Shown: in pieces, positions 40,217 to 49,809 of the stretch
Layout of the letters: every line of letters starts with the position of its first letter
How positions within the stretch are numbered: the first letter of the stretch is position 1
Made by a program: the position numbers and the translations under genes
Source: Lysobacteraceae bacterium NML91-0213
GTDB lineage: Bacteria > Pseudomonadota > Gammaproteobacteria > Xanthomonadales > Xanthomonadaceae
DNA length: 64,000 nt
Direction: 5' to 3'
NCBI GenBank assembly: GCA_002798175.1
Contig: NWQL01000006.1
Coordinates: 43,731 to 107,730 of the forward strand
The notes under the pieces: generated by a model
Told to the model about the DNA's origin: nothing
Databases searched by the model: none
Seen by the model: the letters and a program-made list of their open reading frames with translations, nothing else

Positions 40217-40645
40217 ATGAAGACTTTCACCGCCAAGTCCGAGACCGTCCAGCGCGACTGGTACCTCGTCGATGCCTCCGGCAAGACGCTCGGCCGCCTC
40301 AGCAGCGAAATCGCCCGCCGCCTCCGTGGCAAGCACAAGCCCGTCTACACCCCGCACGTCGATACCGGTGACTACATCATCGTGATCAACGCCGAGAAGG
40401 TGGCCGTGACCGGCAAGAAGCTGACCGACAAGCTCTACCACCGCTTCACCGGCTATATCGGCAACCTCAAGACCGAGACGCTGGCGCAGGCGCTGGAGCG
40501 TCATCCGGAGCGCGTGATCGAGACCGCGGTGAAGGGCATGCTGCCGAAGAACACGCTGGGCCGCGCAATGTATCGCAAGCTCAAGGTCTACAAGGGTGCG
40601 GAACATCCGCACACCGCCCAGCAGCCGCAGCCCCTGGAACTCTAA
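40217..40645 (+). CDS. rplM: 50S ribosomal protein L13
   Basis: A 142-residue ribosomal protein of normal length with the signature [49 protein letters not shown] and [23 protein letters not shown]. It forms the usual two-gene operon with rpsI, 3 bp downstream. A TATCAT box at about 40107-40112 could be the -10, leaving a leader of about 100 bp in which L13-type autoregulation is conceivable but not shown. Confidence 0.98.
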   Translation: MKTFTAKSETVQRDWYLVDASGKTLGRLSSEIARRLRGKHKPVYTPHVDTGDYIIVINAEKVAVTGKKLTDKLYHRFTGYIGNLKTETLAQALERHPERVIETAVKGMLPKNTLGRAMYRKLKVYKGAEHPHTAQQPQPLEL

Positions 40646-40648
40646 GTC

Positions 40649-41041
40649 ATGGCTATCACCCAGAATTACGGCACCGGCCGTCGCAAGTCCTCCGTCGCCC
40701 GCGTGTTCCTGCGCAAGGGCAGCGGTAACATCAACGTCAACGGCCGTCCGCTCGACGAGTTCTTCGGCCGCGAGACCGCGCGCATGATCGTGCGCCAGCC
40801 GCTCGAGCTGACCCAGTCGACCGACAAGTTCGACGTGCTGGTCACCGCCTCCGGCGGCGGCACCACCGGCCAGGCCGGTGCGATCCGCCTCGGCATCGCC
40901 CGCGCGCTGGTGGAGTACGACGAGTCGCTGAAGACCGAGCTGCGCAAGGCCGGCTTCATGACCCGTGACGCCCGCGAGGTCGAGCGCAAGAAGGTCGGTC
41001 TGCACAAGGCCCGCCGCGCCACCCAGTTCTCCAAGCGTTAA
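40649..41041 (+). CDS. rpsI: 30S ribosomal protein S9
   Basis: A 130-residue ribosomal protein. Family marks: [33 protein letters not shown] near the start, [22 protein letters not shown], and the basic C-terminal tail [20 protein letters not shown] that reaches the P site of the ribosome. It is coupled to rplM. Confidence 0.98.
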   Translation: MAITQNYGTGRRKSSVARVFLRKGSGNINVNGRPLDEFFGRETARMIVRQPLELTQSTDKFDVLVTASGGGTTGQAGAIRLGIARALVEYDESLKTELRKAGFMTRDAREVERKKVGLHKARRATQFSKR

Positions 41042-41093
41042 ACCCATCGCGTCCGGTCTGCGTACCCTCTGTACGCAGCCGGCCGGTCGACGC

Positions 41094-41099
41094 TACAAT
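41094..41099 (+). promoter_or_regulatory. -10 element of the tRNA-Gln gene
   Basis: TACAAT lies 12 bp before the tRNA. No good -35 is visible at the proper distance. The sequence CGCTACAATCCGG resembles other starts in this window, for example CGCTACAATTGCC before fahA. Confidence 0.4.
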
Positions 41100-41110
41100 C
41101 CGGTTCCCAC

Positions 41111-41185
41111 AGCCCCGTCGCCAAGCGGTAAGGCACCTGACTCTGACTCAGGCATTCGGAGGTTCGAATCCTTCCGGGGCTGCCA
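41111..41185 (+). tRNA. tRNA-Gln (anticodon CTG)
   Basis: A complete cloverleaf: acceptor AGCCCCG pairs with CGGGGCT, the D-arm is in TCGCCAAGCGGTAAGGC, the anticodon stem CCTGA/TCAGG closes the loop CTCTGAC (anticodon CTG, reading CAG), and the T-arm is in CGGAGGTTCGAATCCTTCC. Discriminator G and a genome-encoded CCA end the gene. It lies 69 bp after rpsI and is followed by a hairpin. Confidence 0.97.
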
Positions 41186-41191
41186 GATCCA

Positions 41192-41243
41192 CCTCCCGCC
41201 ACGTGCGGGAGGCCGAAGAACCCGCCGCAAGGCGGGTTTCTTC
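41192..41243 (+). terminator. Hairpins after tRNA-Gln
   Basis: CCTCCCGC/GCGGGAGG (41192-41213) and, more important, GAAGAACCCGCC-GCAA-GGCGGGTTTCTTCG (41215-41241) form a long stem with an AT-rich foot. The second has the shape of a Rho-independent terminator. Confidence 0.7.
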
Positions 41244-41398
41244 GTTGTGGGGCGACCGCCAGCGCTGCGGCTGCCCCAGGTCGTGTGCGACCCCGGGGGA
41301 ATGCCGCTTGGCGCGGCCCCGCGATCGCACGCTGGTTCCGGCAGCGACGTGGCTGGACAATGTGCGGGCGGCGGCCTGCCGCGCCCCCGGACCCTCGC

Positions 41399-42142
41399 AT
41401 GACGCCCGACCTCGCCCCTCCCTGCACCCCGCTTGCCGATCTCGCCGGGGCGATGCGCGCTCACGGTTATGCCGTGCTCGCGGCTGCCGACGTGGCCGCG
41501 CTTGCGGGCGTCCCGGTCGGCGCCTTCGACGACATCCGCGAAAGCTGGGAGCGCTTGCCGCCCGATACCTATCTGCTCGACGGTGGCCGTTACCGGCGTC
41601 GTCGCCATTCGTGCTTCGTGGTCGATCACGCGTCCGGCGGGCTGCAGCTCGCGCCGCATCGCGCGCACTGGCAGCCGCGTGACTACAACGCGTTGCATGG
41701 AGGCATGCGCCGCTGGTTCGAACCGGTCGAGGACGCAGTGGTGGCGGCGCCGGCGTGGAGCGGGCTGCTGCAGGGGCTCGCCGGCATCGGCGACGCACTG
41801 CGCGGCGCGCAACCCTGGTACGTGGAAGCACACCAGTTCCGCATCGACACCAGCGACGGTATCGGCCGGCCGACACCCGAAGGCGCACATCGCGATGGCG
41901 TGGACCTGGTCGCCGTGTGCATGGTCGGCCGGCATGGCATCAAGGGCGGCGAGACCCGCGTGTTCGATGCGGATGGCCCGGACGGGCAGCGCTTCACGCT
42001 GTCGGAGCCCTGGTCCCTGCTGCTGCTCGACGATGCGCGGGTGATCCACGAGTCCACGCCGATCCAGCCGGTGGATGGGCATGGGCATCGCGACACGCTG
42101 GTGATCACCCTGCGCGCGGGGAGTTTCCAGGGCGACGGGTAA
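41399..42142 (+). CDS. 2OG-Fe dioxygenase family protein (PF10014-like)
   Basis: A 247-residue protein of the 2-oxoglutarate/Fe(II) dioxygenase family that includes free amino-acid hydroxylases such as the Bacillus isoleucine dioxygenase. The iron triad is His164 and Asp166 in EGAHRDGVDLV plus His217 in ARVIHESTPI; a conserved Arg follows at 231. HQFRIDTSDGIGRPTPEGAHRDG and GGETRVFDADG are the family-specific segments. Substrate is unknown. It is a single gene between tRNA-Gln and fahA, with no metabolic partner nearby. The ATG at 41399 is chosen from several in-frame options. Confidence 0.82.
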   Translation: MTPDLAPPCTPLADLAGAMRAHGYAVLAAADVAALAGVPVGAFDDIRESWERLPPDTYLLDGGRYRRRRHSCFVVDHASGGLQLAPHRAHWQPRDYNALHGGMRRWFEPVEDAVVAAPAWSGLLQGLAGIGDALRGAQPWYVEAHQFRIDTSDGIGRPTPEGAHRDGVDLVAVCMVGRHGIKGGETRVFDADGPDGQRFTLSEPWSLLLLDDARVIHESTPIQPVDGHGHRDTLVITLRAGSFQGDG

Positions 42143-42323
42143 TTCTGGCTGACGCGGATCACGGATGCCGCCGATCAGGCGCAGGCATGTTCGCGTCTGG
42201 GATGCCGGCGCGGGGGCGACTCCAGCGAAATTGCGGTGATACGCCGGGCATGATCGCCCCGCAGCTGGTCCGCGCACATCCGCGTTGATCCTCCGCCGGA
42301 AGCACGGCTCCAGGCCGCGCCGC

Positions 42324-42329
42324 TACAAT
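42324..42329 (+). promoter_or_regulatory. -10 element of fahA-maiA
   Basis: TACAAT, 30 bp before the fahA ATG, is the best -10 candidate in the 217-bp gap; the -35 is weak. Confidence 0.35.
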
Positions 42330-42359
42330 TGCCGCCCTGTACTGTTTTGCGGAGCGGCA

Positions 42360-43346
42360 ATGAAGCTTGGTTCCCTGAAGGAGGGCGGTCGCGACGGCAC
42401 CCTCGTCGTCGTCTCGCGTGACCTGACCCGCGCGGTGCGCGCCGATGGCATCGCGCCGACCCTGCAGCGCGCACTCGAGGACTGGTCCAACACGGCCCCG
42501 CGGCTCAACGCGCTCGCCCAGCAGCTGGACGCAGGCGATGTCGACGGCGCATTCGACCTCGACATCGCCGCGCTGGCCTCGCCGCTGCCGCGCGCCTACG
42601 AGTTCGTCGACGGCAGTGCCTACCTGCCGCACGTGGAGCGCGTGCGTCGTGCGCGCGGCGCCGAAGTGCCGGAGAGCTTCTACACCGACCCGCTGATGTA
42701 CCAGGCCACCAGTGCCGGCTTCCTTGGCCCGCGCGACCCGGTGCGCGTGGTCAGCGAGGACTACGGCATCGACCTCGAGGCCGAGATCGTGGTGATCACC
42801 GACGACGTGCCGATGGCCGCGACGCCGGAGCAGGCCGCCGGGCATATCCAGCTGGTCGGGCTGGTCAACGACGTATCGCTGCGCAACCTGATCCCCGGCG
42901 AGCTTGCCAAGGGCTTCGGCTTCCTGCAGTCCAAGCCGCGCTCGGCGCTGAGCCCGGTGTTCGTGACGCCCGACGAGCTCGGTGATGCCTGGCGGGGCAA
43001 CAAGCTGCACCTGCCGCTGGTGACGCACGTCAACGGTGAATGGTTCGGCGCCCCCGAGGCCGGCGTCGACATGCAGTTCGACTTCGCGCAGCTGGTCGCG
43101 CATGCGGCGAAGACGCGGCCGCTCTCGGCCGGCACCATCGTCGGCTCCGGCACGATCGCCAACCAGGACACCAGCAAGGGCGCGTCGTGTTTTGCCGAGA
43201 AGCGCACGGTGGAGGCGCTCGAGCACGGCAAGCCGCTGACCCCGTTCCTGTCCTTCGGCGACACCGTGCGCATCGAGATGCTGGATGCGCGGGGCGAGTC
43301 GATCTTCGGTGCGATCGAGCAGCGCATCGAACGACAGGCGGTCTGA
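42360..43346 (+). CDS. fahA: Fumarylacetoacetate hydrolase family protein
   Basis: Last enzyme of tyrosine/homogentisate degradation, splitting fumarylacetoacetate to fumarate and acetoacetate; 328 residues, the shorter bacterial form. FAH-family marks are PLMYQATSAGFLGPRDPV, the metal-binding EDYGIDLEAEIVVITDDVPM, LVNDVSLRNLIPGELAKGFGFLQSKPRSALSPVFVTPDELG and GTIVGSGTIANQDTSKGASCFAEKRTVE. It is preceded by a GGAG site and followed 87 bp later by maiA. hppD and hmgA, the earlier steps, are 25 kb away, so the pathway is split in two loci. Confidence 0.94.
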   Translation: MKLGSLKEGGRDGTLVVVSRDLTRAVRADGIAPTLQRALEDWSNTAPRLNALAQQLDAGDVDGAFDLDIAALASPLPRAYEFVDGSAYLPHVERVRRARGAEVPESFYTDPLMYQATSAGFLGPRDPVRVVSEDYGIDLEAEIVVITDDVPMAATPEQAAGHIQLVGLVNDVSLRNLIPGELAKGFGFLQSKPRSALSPVFVTPDELGDAWRGNKLHLPLVTHVNGEWFGAPEAGVDMQFDFAQLVAHAAKTRPLSAGTIVGSGTIANQDTSKGASCFAEKRTVEALEHGKPLTPFLSFGDTVRIEMLDARGESIFGAIEQRIERQAV

Positions 43347-43433
43347 GCGCCGGCGCGCGCGGCATTCCCCGCGCGCGCTGGACGCGTTAACGTGCACGGC
43401 TGGCACGGGGGTGCCCAAGGGGAACGGGGACAC

Positions 43434-44090
43434 ATGAGCGAGCGCCTGGCGCTGTATTCCTACTGGCGATCAAGCGCCGCCTACCGCGTGCGGATCGGAC
43501 TGAACCTCAAGCGCCTGCCGTACGACACCGTGCCGGTGCATCTGGTGCGCAATGGCGGCGAACAGCTCGCGCCCGAGTACGCGGGGCACGCGCCGCAGAA
43601 GCTGGTGCCGATGCTCGTGCATGGCCAGCGCCGCATGCGGCAGTCGTTATCGATCCTGGAATACCTCGACGAGGTGTGGCCGGAGCCGCCGCTGCTGCCG
43701 TCGACCGCGCGCGGCCGGCAGCGCGTACGCGAGCTCGCCCAGCTGGTGGCCTGCGAGATCCATCCGCTGAACAACCTGCGCGTGATGCGTTTTCTCGAGC
43801 ACGAATGGAACGTGCCGCAACCCGAGCGCGAGGTGTGGATCAAGCACTGGATGGTCGAAGGGCTGGGTGCGTTCGAGGCGCTGCTCGATGGGCATCCGTC
43901 GACCGATGCGTTCTGCGAAGGCTCGACGCCGGGGCTGGCCGACTGCTGCCTGGTGCCGCAGCTCTACAACGCGCGCCGCTTCGGCGTGGATCTGTCGCCG
44001 TTCCCGACGCTCCTGCGCATCGAGCAGGCCTGCCTGGCGCTGCCGGCGTTCGATGCGGCGCGCCCCGAGAAGCAGCCCGACGCGCCCTGA
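43434..44090 (+). CDS. maiA: Maleylacetoacetate isomerase
   Basis: Zeta-class glutathione S-transferase isomerising maleylacetoacetate to fumarylacetoacetate with glutathione; 218 residues. The active-site segment YWRSSAAYRVRIGLNLK (residues 10-26, SSxxxR motif at 13-18), the glutathione-site QKLVPMLVHGQRRMRQSLSILEYLDE and CEIHPLNNLRVMRFLEHE all fit. It completes the pathway with fahA. The ATG at 43434 follows GGGGA. Confidence 0.94.
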   Translation: MSERLALYSYWRSSAAYRVRIGLNLKRLPYDTVPVHLVRNGGEQLAPEYAGHAPQKLVPMLVHGQRRMRQSLSILEYLDEVWPEPPLLPSTARGRQRVRELAQLVACEIHPLNNLRVMRFLEHEWNVPQPEREVWIKHWMVEGLGAFEALLDGHPSTDAFCEGSTPGLADCCLVPQLYNARRFGVDLSPFPTLLRIEQACLALPAFDAARPEKQPDAP

Positions 44091-44180
44091 AGCGCGACGG
44101 CAACGATGGCGCAGGGCGCTGCCACGACGCAGGGCGGCGCAACGCGGCGGGGCGCCGGATGCTGTCCGGCGCGCCTGCAA

Positions 44181-45299
44181 TCAGCGCAGCATTTCCTCGC
44201 CGTGCGAGTACACGTCGGCATAGGGGTCGTGCACGTCGCCGCCCTCGGAGAGGCGGAACTTCAGGGCCAGGCCATCGCGCGAGTCGGCCGCCTTCAGCGC
44301 CTCCTCCATCTCGATCCGGCCTTCCTTGTACAGGCGGAACAGGCACTGGTCGAAGCTCTCCATGCCTTCCTCCAGTGACTCCTCCATCGCCTGCTTGATC
44401 TCGTGCACCTGCCCGCGGCGCAGCAGGTCGCGGATCATCGGCGTGTTGATCAGCACCTCGGCCGCCGGCATGCGTCGGCCATCGCGGCCGACCACCAGGC
44501 GCTGGCTGACCACCGCCTTGAGGTTGAGCGCGAGGTTCATCAGCACGTTCTTGTGCGCGGCCTCGTTGAAGAAGTTGAGGATGCGCTCGATGGTCTGGTC
44601 GGCGTTGTTGGAGTGCAGCGTCGCCAGGCACAGGTGGCCGGTCTCGGCGAACGCGATCGCGGCCTCCATCGTGGTGGCATCGAGGATCTCGCCGATCAGG
44701 ATGACGTCGGGCGCCTCGCGCATCGCGTTCTTGAGCGCGTTGTGGAAGGTGTGGGTATCGAGCCCCACCTCGCGCTGGTTGACGATCGACTTCTTGTGCC
44801 GGTGCAGGTACTCGATCGGATCCTCAATGGTGAGGATGTGGCCCGAGGTGCTGGAGTTGCGGTAGTCGATCATCGACGCCAGCGTGGTCGACTTGCCGGA
44901 GCCGGTGGAGCCGACGATCAACACCAGGCCGCGTGGCGCCATCACGATCTGCTTGAGCACCTGCGGAAGCTGCAGTTCCTCGATCGACGGAATGGTGCTG
45001 CGAATCGAGCGGATCACCATGCCCATCTCGCCGCGCTGCTTGAACACGTTGACGCGGAAGCGCCCGGCATCCTGCAGCGACAGCGCCATGTTGAGCTCGA
45101 GCTCGCGCTCGAACACCGGCACCTGGCCCTCGTCCATCAACGAATAGGCGATCTTCTTGACCATCCCGGCCGGCAGCCCGGTATTGCCGAGGGGGTACAG
45201 CTTGCCCTCGACCTTGATGTACACCGGCGCGCCGGTGGTCAGGAACATGTCCGACGCGTTCTTTTCCGTCATCAGCTTCAGGAAATAGCCGATGTCCAT
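44181..45299 (-). CDS. pilU: PilT/PilU-family type IV pilus retraction ATPase
   Basis: Hexameric AAA-type ATPase of type IV pilus retraction, 372 residues. Walker A GSTGSGKST is at 130-138, and the His box HLCLATLHS is at 222-230. The Asp-box region reads GEILDATT (203-210), differing from the GEIRDxET of PilT. Overall it resembles PilU more than PilT (QREVGLDTHTFHNALKNAMREAPDVILIG). A classical pilT is not adjacent; the next gene is divergent. AAGGGGATC precedes the ATG. The call as the accessory motor is inferred, and it could be a third PilT/U paralogue. Confidence 0.87.
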   Translation of the reverse strand: MDIGYFLKLMTEKNASDMFLTTGAPVYIKVEGKLYPLGNTGLPAGMVKKIAYSLMDEGQVPVFERELELNMALSLQDAGRFRVNVFKQRGEMGMVIRSIRSTIPSIEELQLPQVLKQIVMAPRGLVLIVGSTGSGKSTTLASMIDYRNSSTSGHILTIEDPIEYLHRHKKSIVNQREVGLDTHTFHNALKNAMREAPDVILIGEILDATTMEAAIAFAETGHLCLATLHSNNADQTIERILNFFNEAAHKNVLMNLALNLKAVVSQRLVVGRDGRRMPAAEVLINTPMIRDLLRRGQVHEIKQAMEESLEEGMESFDQCLFRLYKEGRIEMEEALKAADSRDGLALKFRLSEGGDVHDPYADVYSHGEEMLR

Positions 45300-45390
45300 G
45301 CATGATCCCCTTGGTGTGGCCCGCCGGTCATTGCGCGGCGGGCACATGCTGCAGACAATTGGCCGCAGGTTCCCCTTCCGGCGCGGCCCG

Positions 45391-45771
45391 ATGTCCACTT
45401 TCGCATACTTCCCACGCTTCCTGCAGGCCTGCGCACTGGCAAGCGTGCTGGCGCTCACAGCTTGCGCCACCGTTCCGCCGCCCACCTCGGAGGTGGCGAC
45501 GGCGCAGCAGGCGGTCGCCCGTGCCGCCGGCGTCGATGCCGACCAGTACGCTTTCCAGGAGATCGAGCAGGCACGCGCGCTGCTGGCGCAGGCGCAGTCC
45601 GCGCTGGCCGCCGGCCGCGATGCCGAGGCCCGCTCGGCGGCGCTGTCGGCTGCCGCGCTCGCCGACCTGGCTGCCGCGCGCAGCCGCGAGGCGGTCGCAC
45701 AGGCTGAACTGGCCCGCCACCGCGCACAGATCACCGACCTGCGCCGTCAGCTGCAGATCGACGGGGAATGA
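45391..45771 (+). CDS. DUF4398-type lipoprotein
   Basis: A 126-residue secreted lipoprotein. The lipobox LTAC puts the lipidated Cys at residue 25, after a signal peptide with hydrophobic core ACALASVLAL. The mature part is Ala/Glu/Arg rich and helical (QQAVARAAGVDADQYAFQEIEQARALLAQAQSALAAGRDAEARSAAL), typical of DUF4398 outer-membrane lipoproteins. It overlaps the next gene by 4 bp, forming a two-gene unit. Confidence 0.82.
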   Translation: MSTFAYFPRFLQACALASVLALTACATVPPPTSEVATAQQAVARAAGVDADQYAFQEIEQARALLAQAQSALAAGRDAEARSAALSAAALADLAAARSREAVAQAELARHRAQITDLRRQLQIDGE

Positions 45772-46364
45772 CCATGAAATCCACCCTTGCCGCATTGCCG
45801 TTCCTCCTGCTCGCGGTGGCCTTTGCCGCGCCCGTGTCCGCGCAGGCCATCGACGAGACCGACATGCTGGGGCGCCGGCTGCAGGCCCTCGAAGCCGATC
45901 CGGCCACCAGCGGCTTCGCCCAGCTGGAGCGCCTGCAGGCGCGACAGGCAATCGACGCCTACGCGAACGCGCGCGCGCGCGACCGCGATGCGCTGCGCCA
46001 GGTGGCCGGCTGGCGCGTGGACACGGCGGAAACCGCGGCGCGTACCGAAGCCCTGCGCCGGGAGATCGACCGCCTCGACCGCACCCGCGCCGACCTGCTG
46101 GTCGAGGCCAGCCGCCAGGAGGCCGCGCGTGCCCGCGCGGAGGCCGAACGGCTGCGGATCGAAGCACAGATCCAGGCCGAAGAGGCCGCGCGCCTGCGTG
46201 CCGCCGCGGATTCCGAATTCACCGCCCGCCAGCAGGCGGAAACGGTCCTGGAAGGCGTCGCCAGCGACCAGGCTGCCAGGCTCCGTGCAGCGCGGGCCCG
46301 GGAGGCGGAGCTGGCCCGCCGTGAAGCCGAGCTGCTGCGCCAGGCCGAGCAGGACATCGACTGA
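45768..46364 (+). CDS. Periplasmic coiled-coil protein, partner of the DUF4398 lipoprotein
   Basis: A 198-residue protein with a cleavable signal peptide (MTMKSTLAALPFLLLAVAFAAPVSAQA, cut after about residue 26) and then an almost unbroken Ala/Arg/Glu coiled coil from about 55 to 195. In Xanthomonadaceae a DUF4398 lipoprotein is often followed by an OmpA-type protein with a similar coiled coil and a C-terminal peptidoglycan-binding domain. Here the protein ends right after the coil, and no OmpA-like sequence is visible after the stop, so the anchor domain appears to be missing. ATG choice is between 45768 and the second Met. Confidence 0.75.
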   Translation: MTMKSTLAALPFLLLAVAFAAPVSAQAIDETDMLGRRLQALEADPATSGFAQLERLQARQAIDAYANARARDRDALRQVAGWRVDTAETAARTEALRREIDRLDRTRADLLVEASRQEAARARAEAERLRIEAQIQAEEAARLRAAADSEFTARQQAETVLEGVASDQAARLRAARAREAELARREAELLRQAEQDID

Positions 46365-46749
46365 CCGGTTGTCACGCCGCTCAGGCCATGTTCAATGAAA
46401 TCAACGGCTTGGGTGAATGGGCCGGTGTCGCGCCGTGATGCGGTCATCCTGCCGTGAAGCGTGCCCTGCTGAAGGCTGACCGCGGTCGCAAAGTGACGAC
46501 GCATGGCCTTGCCGGCCCCACAGGCGAGGAGTAGGGTCGAATGGAAGCGGTGCCATCGCGACACCGCCATCCAGGCCACCGCATATGTCGTACGTGCCCA
46601 TTGCCGATACCGCCCCGGCCCGCGCCTTCCGCGGTGCTGCGCGGCCGGTCGGCGGGGCGTACCCCGCATGGCCCGACCCCTGGAACGCCCCGGTCCTTGC
46701 CGGGGCGTTCCTGTCTGTGCAACAGAGCTGCTGACAGGAGGCTTCCATC
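46365..46749. other. Gene-free stretch with a strong hairpin
   Basis: No convincing coding frame in 385 bp. A perfect 11-bp stem GAACGCCCCGG/CCGGGGCGTTC with a TCCTTG loop lies at 46683-46710, ending 40 bp before the next ATG; it is followed by CTGTCTGTGC, not a T-run. It could be a 5' leader structure of the DUF465 gene, a terminator of upstream RNA, or part of a small RNA. Confidence 0.45.
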
Positions 46750-46971
46750 ATGTTCGAAGGGCAACCCCAGGCCGAAATCGAAGCGGTGTTCCAGGCCAAC
46801 CCGGAGTTCCGGCGCCTGTACCACCATCACAAGGAGCTGGACAAGAAAGTCATGGATGCCGAACTCGGCGTGCTGCCGATCGATGAGACGACCCTGGCGC
46901 AGATGAAGCGCGAAAAACTGCAGGCGAAGGACCGGCTGGTCCGCATGTACGACAGCCTGCAGAACCACTGA
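46750..46971 (+). CDS. YdcH/DUF465-family small protein
   Basis: A 73-residue DUF465 (YdcH-like) helical hairpin. The family core EFRRLYHHHKELDKKVMDAELG and LAQMKREKLQAKDRLVRMYDSL are both clear. Function is unknown; the same fold is found in many proteobacteria. AGGAGG directly before the ATG region (GACAGGAGGCTTCCATC) gives a very strong ribosome-binding site. Confidence 0.92.
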   Translation: MFEGQPQAEIEAVFQANPEFRRLYHHHKELDKKVMDAELGVLPIDETTLAQMKREKLQAKDRLVRMYDSLQNH

Positions 46972-47083
46972 TCGTGTCCCAACCCGCGGGCGGCCCCGGT
47001 TCCCTCGTCGGCCGGGCCCGTCCGCGGGGTATCCGGGAGACGGGGATGCGATAATCGCCGGTCCGCTCAAGCCTGCGACCCCG

Positions 47084-48460
<1,377 letters not shown>

Positions 48461-48471
48461 GCGCCAGCGTT

Positions 48472-48520
48472 CCTTCTCCCGCGCGCGGGACAAGGTGGCC
48501 CAAGGGCCGGATGAGGGCAC
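48472..48520. repeat. Palindromic repeat (copy 3) between cbs and metB
   Basis: CCTTCTCCCGCGCGCGGGACAAGG followed by GGATGAGGGCAC repeats the unit at 17025-17075, including the GGATGAGGG tail. It begins 12 bp after the cbs stop. Confidence 0.7.
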
Positions 48521-48560
48521 TTGGCGCCACCTGCTGAACCGAAGATTCAGCCCCCACTGC

Positions 48561-48566
48561 TAGAAT
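48561..48566 (+). promoter_or_regulatory. -10 element of metB
   Basis: TAGAAT lies 26 bp before the metB ATG in the sequence CTGCTAGAATCGCG; no well-spaced -35 is seen. Confidence 0.35.
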
Positions 48567-48592
48567 CGCGCCACTTTTACGGAGTCCCCCCG

Positions 48593-49792
48593 ATGTCCGA
48601 CAACTCCCCCGCGCATGACGAGCGCGCGCTTTCGCTTGCGACCCTGGCGATCCACGGCGGGCAGCATCCGGATCCGTCCACCGGCGCCGTGATGACGCCG
48701 ATCTACGCGACGTCGACCTACGCGCAGTCGAGCCCCGGCGAACACCAGGGCTTCGAATACTCGCGTACCCACAACCCCACGCGCTTCGCCTATGAGCGCG
48801 GCGTGGCGGCGCTGGAGGGTGGCAGCCGCGGCTTTGCATTCGCGTCGGGCCTGGCCGCGTCGTCGACGGTGCTCGAGCTGCTGGACGCCGGCAGCCACAT
48901 CATCGCCATGGACGACGTCTACGGCGGCACCTACCGCCTGTTCGAGCGTGTGCGCCGCCGCACCGCCGGGCTGGAGGTGAGCTGGGTCGACCTCAGCGAC
49001 TCGGCGGCATTCGAGGCGGCGATCCGTCCGGAAACTCGCATGGTCTGGATCGAAACCCCGACCAATCCGATGCTGAAGCTGGTCGACATCGAGCAGATCG
49101 CCGCCATCGCCCGCAAGCGCGGCCTGCTGGTGGTGGTCGACAACACCTTCGCCTCGCCAATCCTGCAGCGCCCGCTCGCGCTGGGCGCGGACCTCGTCCT
49201 GCACTCGGCGACGAAGTACCTCAACGGCCACTCGGACATGGTCGGCGGCATGGTCGTGGTCGGTGACAACAGCGAGCTCGCCGAGCAACTGGCGTTCCTG
49301 CAGAACTCGATCGGCAGCGTGCAGGGCCCGTTCGACAGCTTCCTCGCCCTGCGCGGCCTCAAGACCCTGCACCTGCGCATGAAGGCGCACTGCGAGAACG
49401 CCCAGGCGATCGCCGAGTTCCTGCAGGGGCATGCCGCCGTGGAGCAGGTGATCTATCCGGGCCTCACGTCGCACCCGCAGCACCAGCTTGCGAAGAAGCA
49501 GATGGACGGCTTCGGCGGCATCGTCTCGGTCCGCGTCAAGGGTGGCTACGAAGCCGCGAAGCGCTTCTGCGAGCGCACCCGGCTGTTCACCCTGGCCGAG
49601 TCGCTGGGCGGCGTGGAGAGCCTGGTCAACCACCCGGCGGTGATGACACATGCTTCTGTGCCGGTGGAGCGCCGGGCGACGCTGGGGATCGCGGATGACC
49701 TGGTGCGGTTGAGTGTGGGGGTGGAGGCCGTCGCGGACCTTTGGGTCGACCTTTCCTCGAGCCTCGATGCTTCATGCCAACGTGACGATTAG
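48593..49792 (+). CDS. metB: Cystathionine gamma-synthase/gamma-lyase family PLP enzyme
   Basis: A 399-residue Cys/Met-metabolism PLP enzyme. The PLP Lys is Lys208 in LVLHSATKYLNGHSD; YSRTHNPTRFAYERGVAALEGG, DDVYGGTYRLFERV, WIETPTNPMLKLVDI and LAESLGGVESLVNHPAVMTHASV are family signatures. Next to cbs it could act as cystathionine gamma-lyase (making cysteine) or as gamma-synthase; sequence alone does not decide. In Xanthomonas metB marks the left border of the LPS O-antigen cluster, as it does here. The last 50 codons use a visibly different wobble pattern from the rest and the terminal LSSSLDASCQRDD tail is unusual. Confidence 0.93.
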   Translation: MSDNSPAHDERALSLATLAIHGGQHPDPSTGAVMTPIYATSTYAQSSPGEHQGFEYSRTHNPTRFAYERGVAALEGGSRGFAFASGLAASSTVLELLDAGSHIIAMDDVYGGTYRLFERVRRRTAGLEVSWVDLSDSAAFEAAIRPETRMVWIETPTNPMLKLVDIEQIAAIARKRGLLVVVDNTFASPILQRPLALGADLVLHSATKYLNGHSDMVGGMVVVGDNSELAEQLAFLQNSIGSVQGPFDSFLALRGLKTLHLRMKAHCENAQAIAEFLQGHAAVEQVIYPGLTSHPQHQLAKKQMDGFGGIVSVRVKGGYEAAKRFCERTRLFTLAESLGGVESLVNHPAVMTHASVPVERRATLGIADDLVRLSVGVEAVADLWVDLSSSLDASCQRDD

Positions 49793-49809
49793 GAGCGGAT
49801 TCGACCAGA

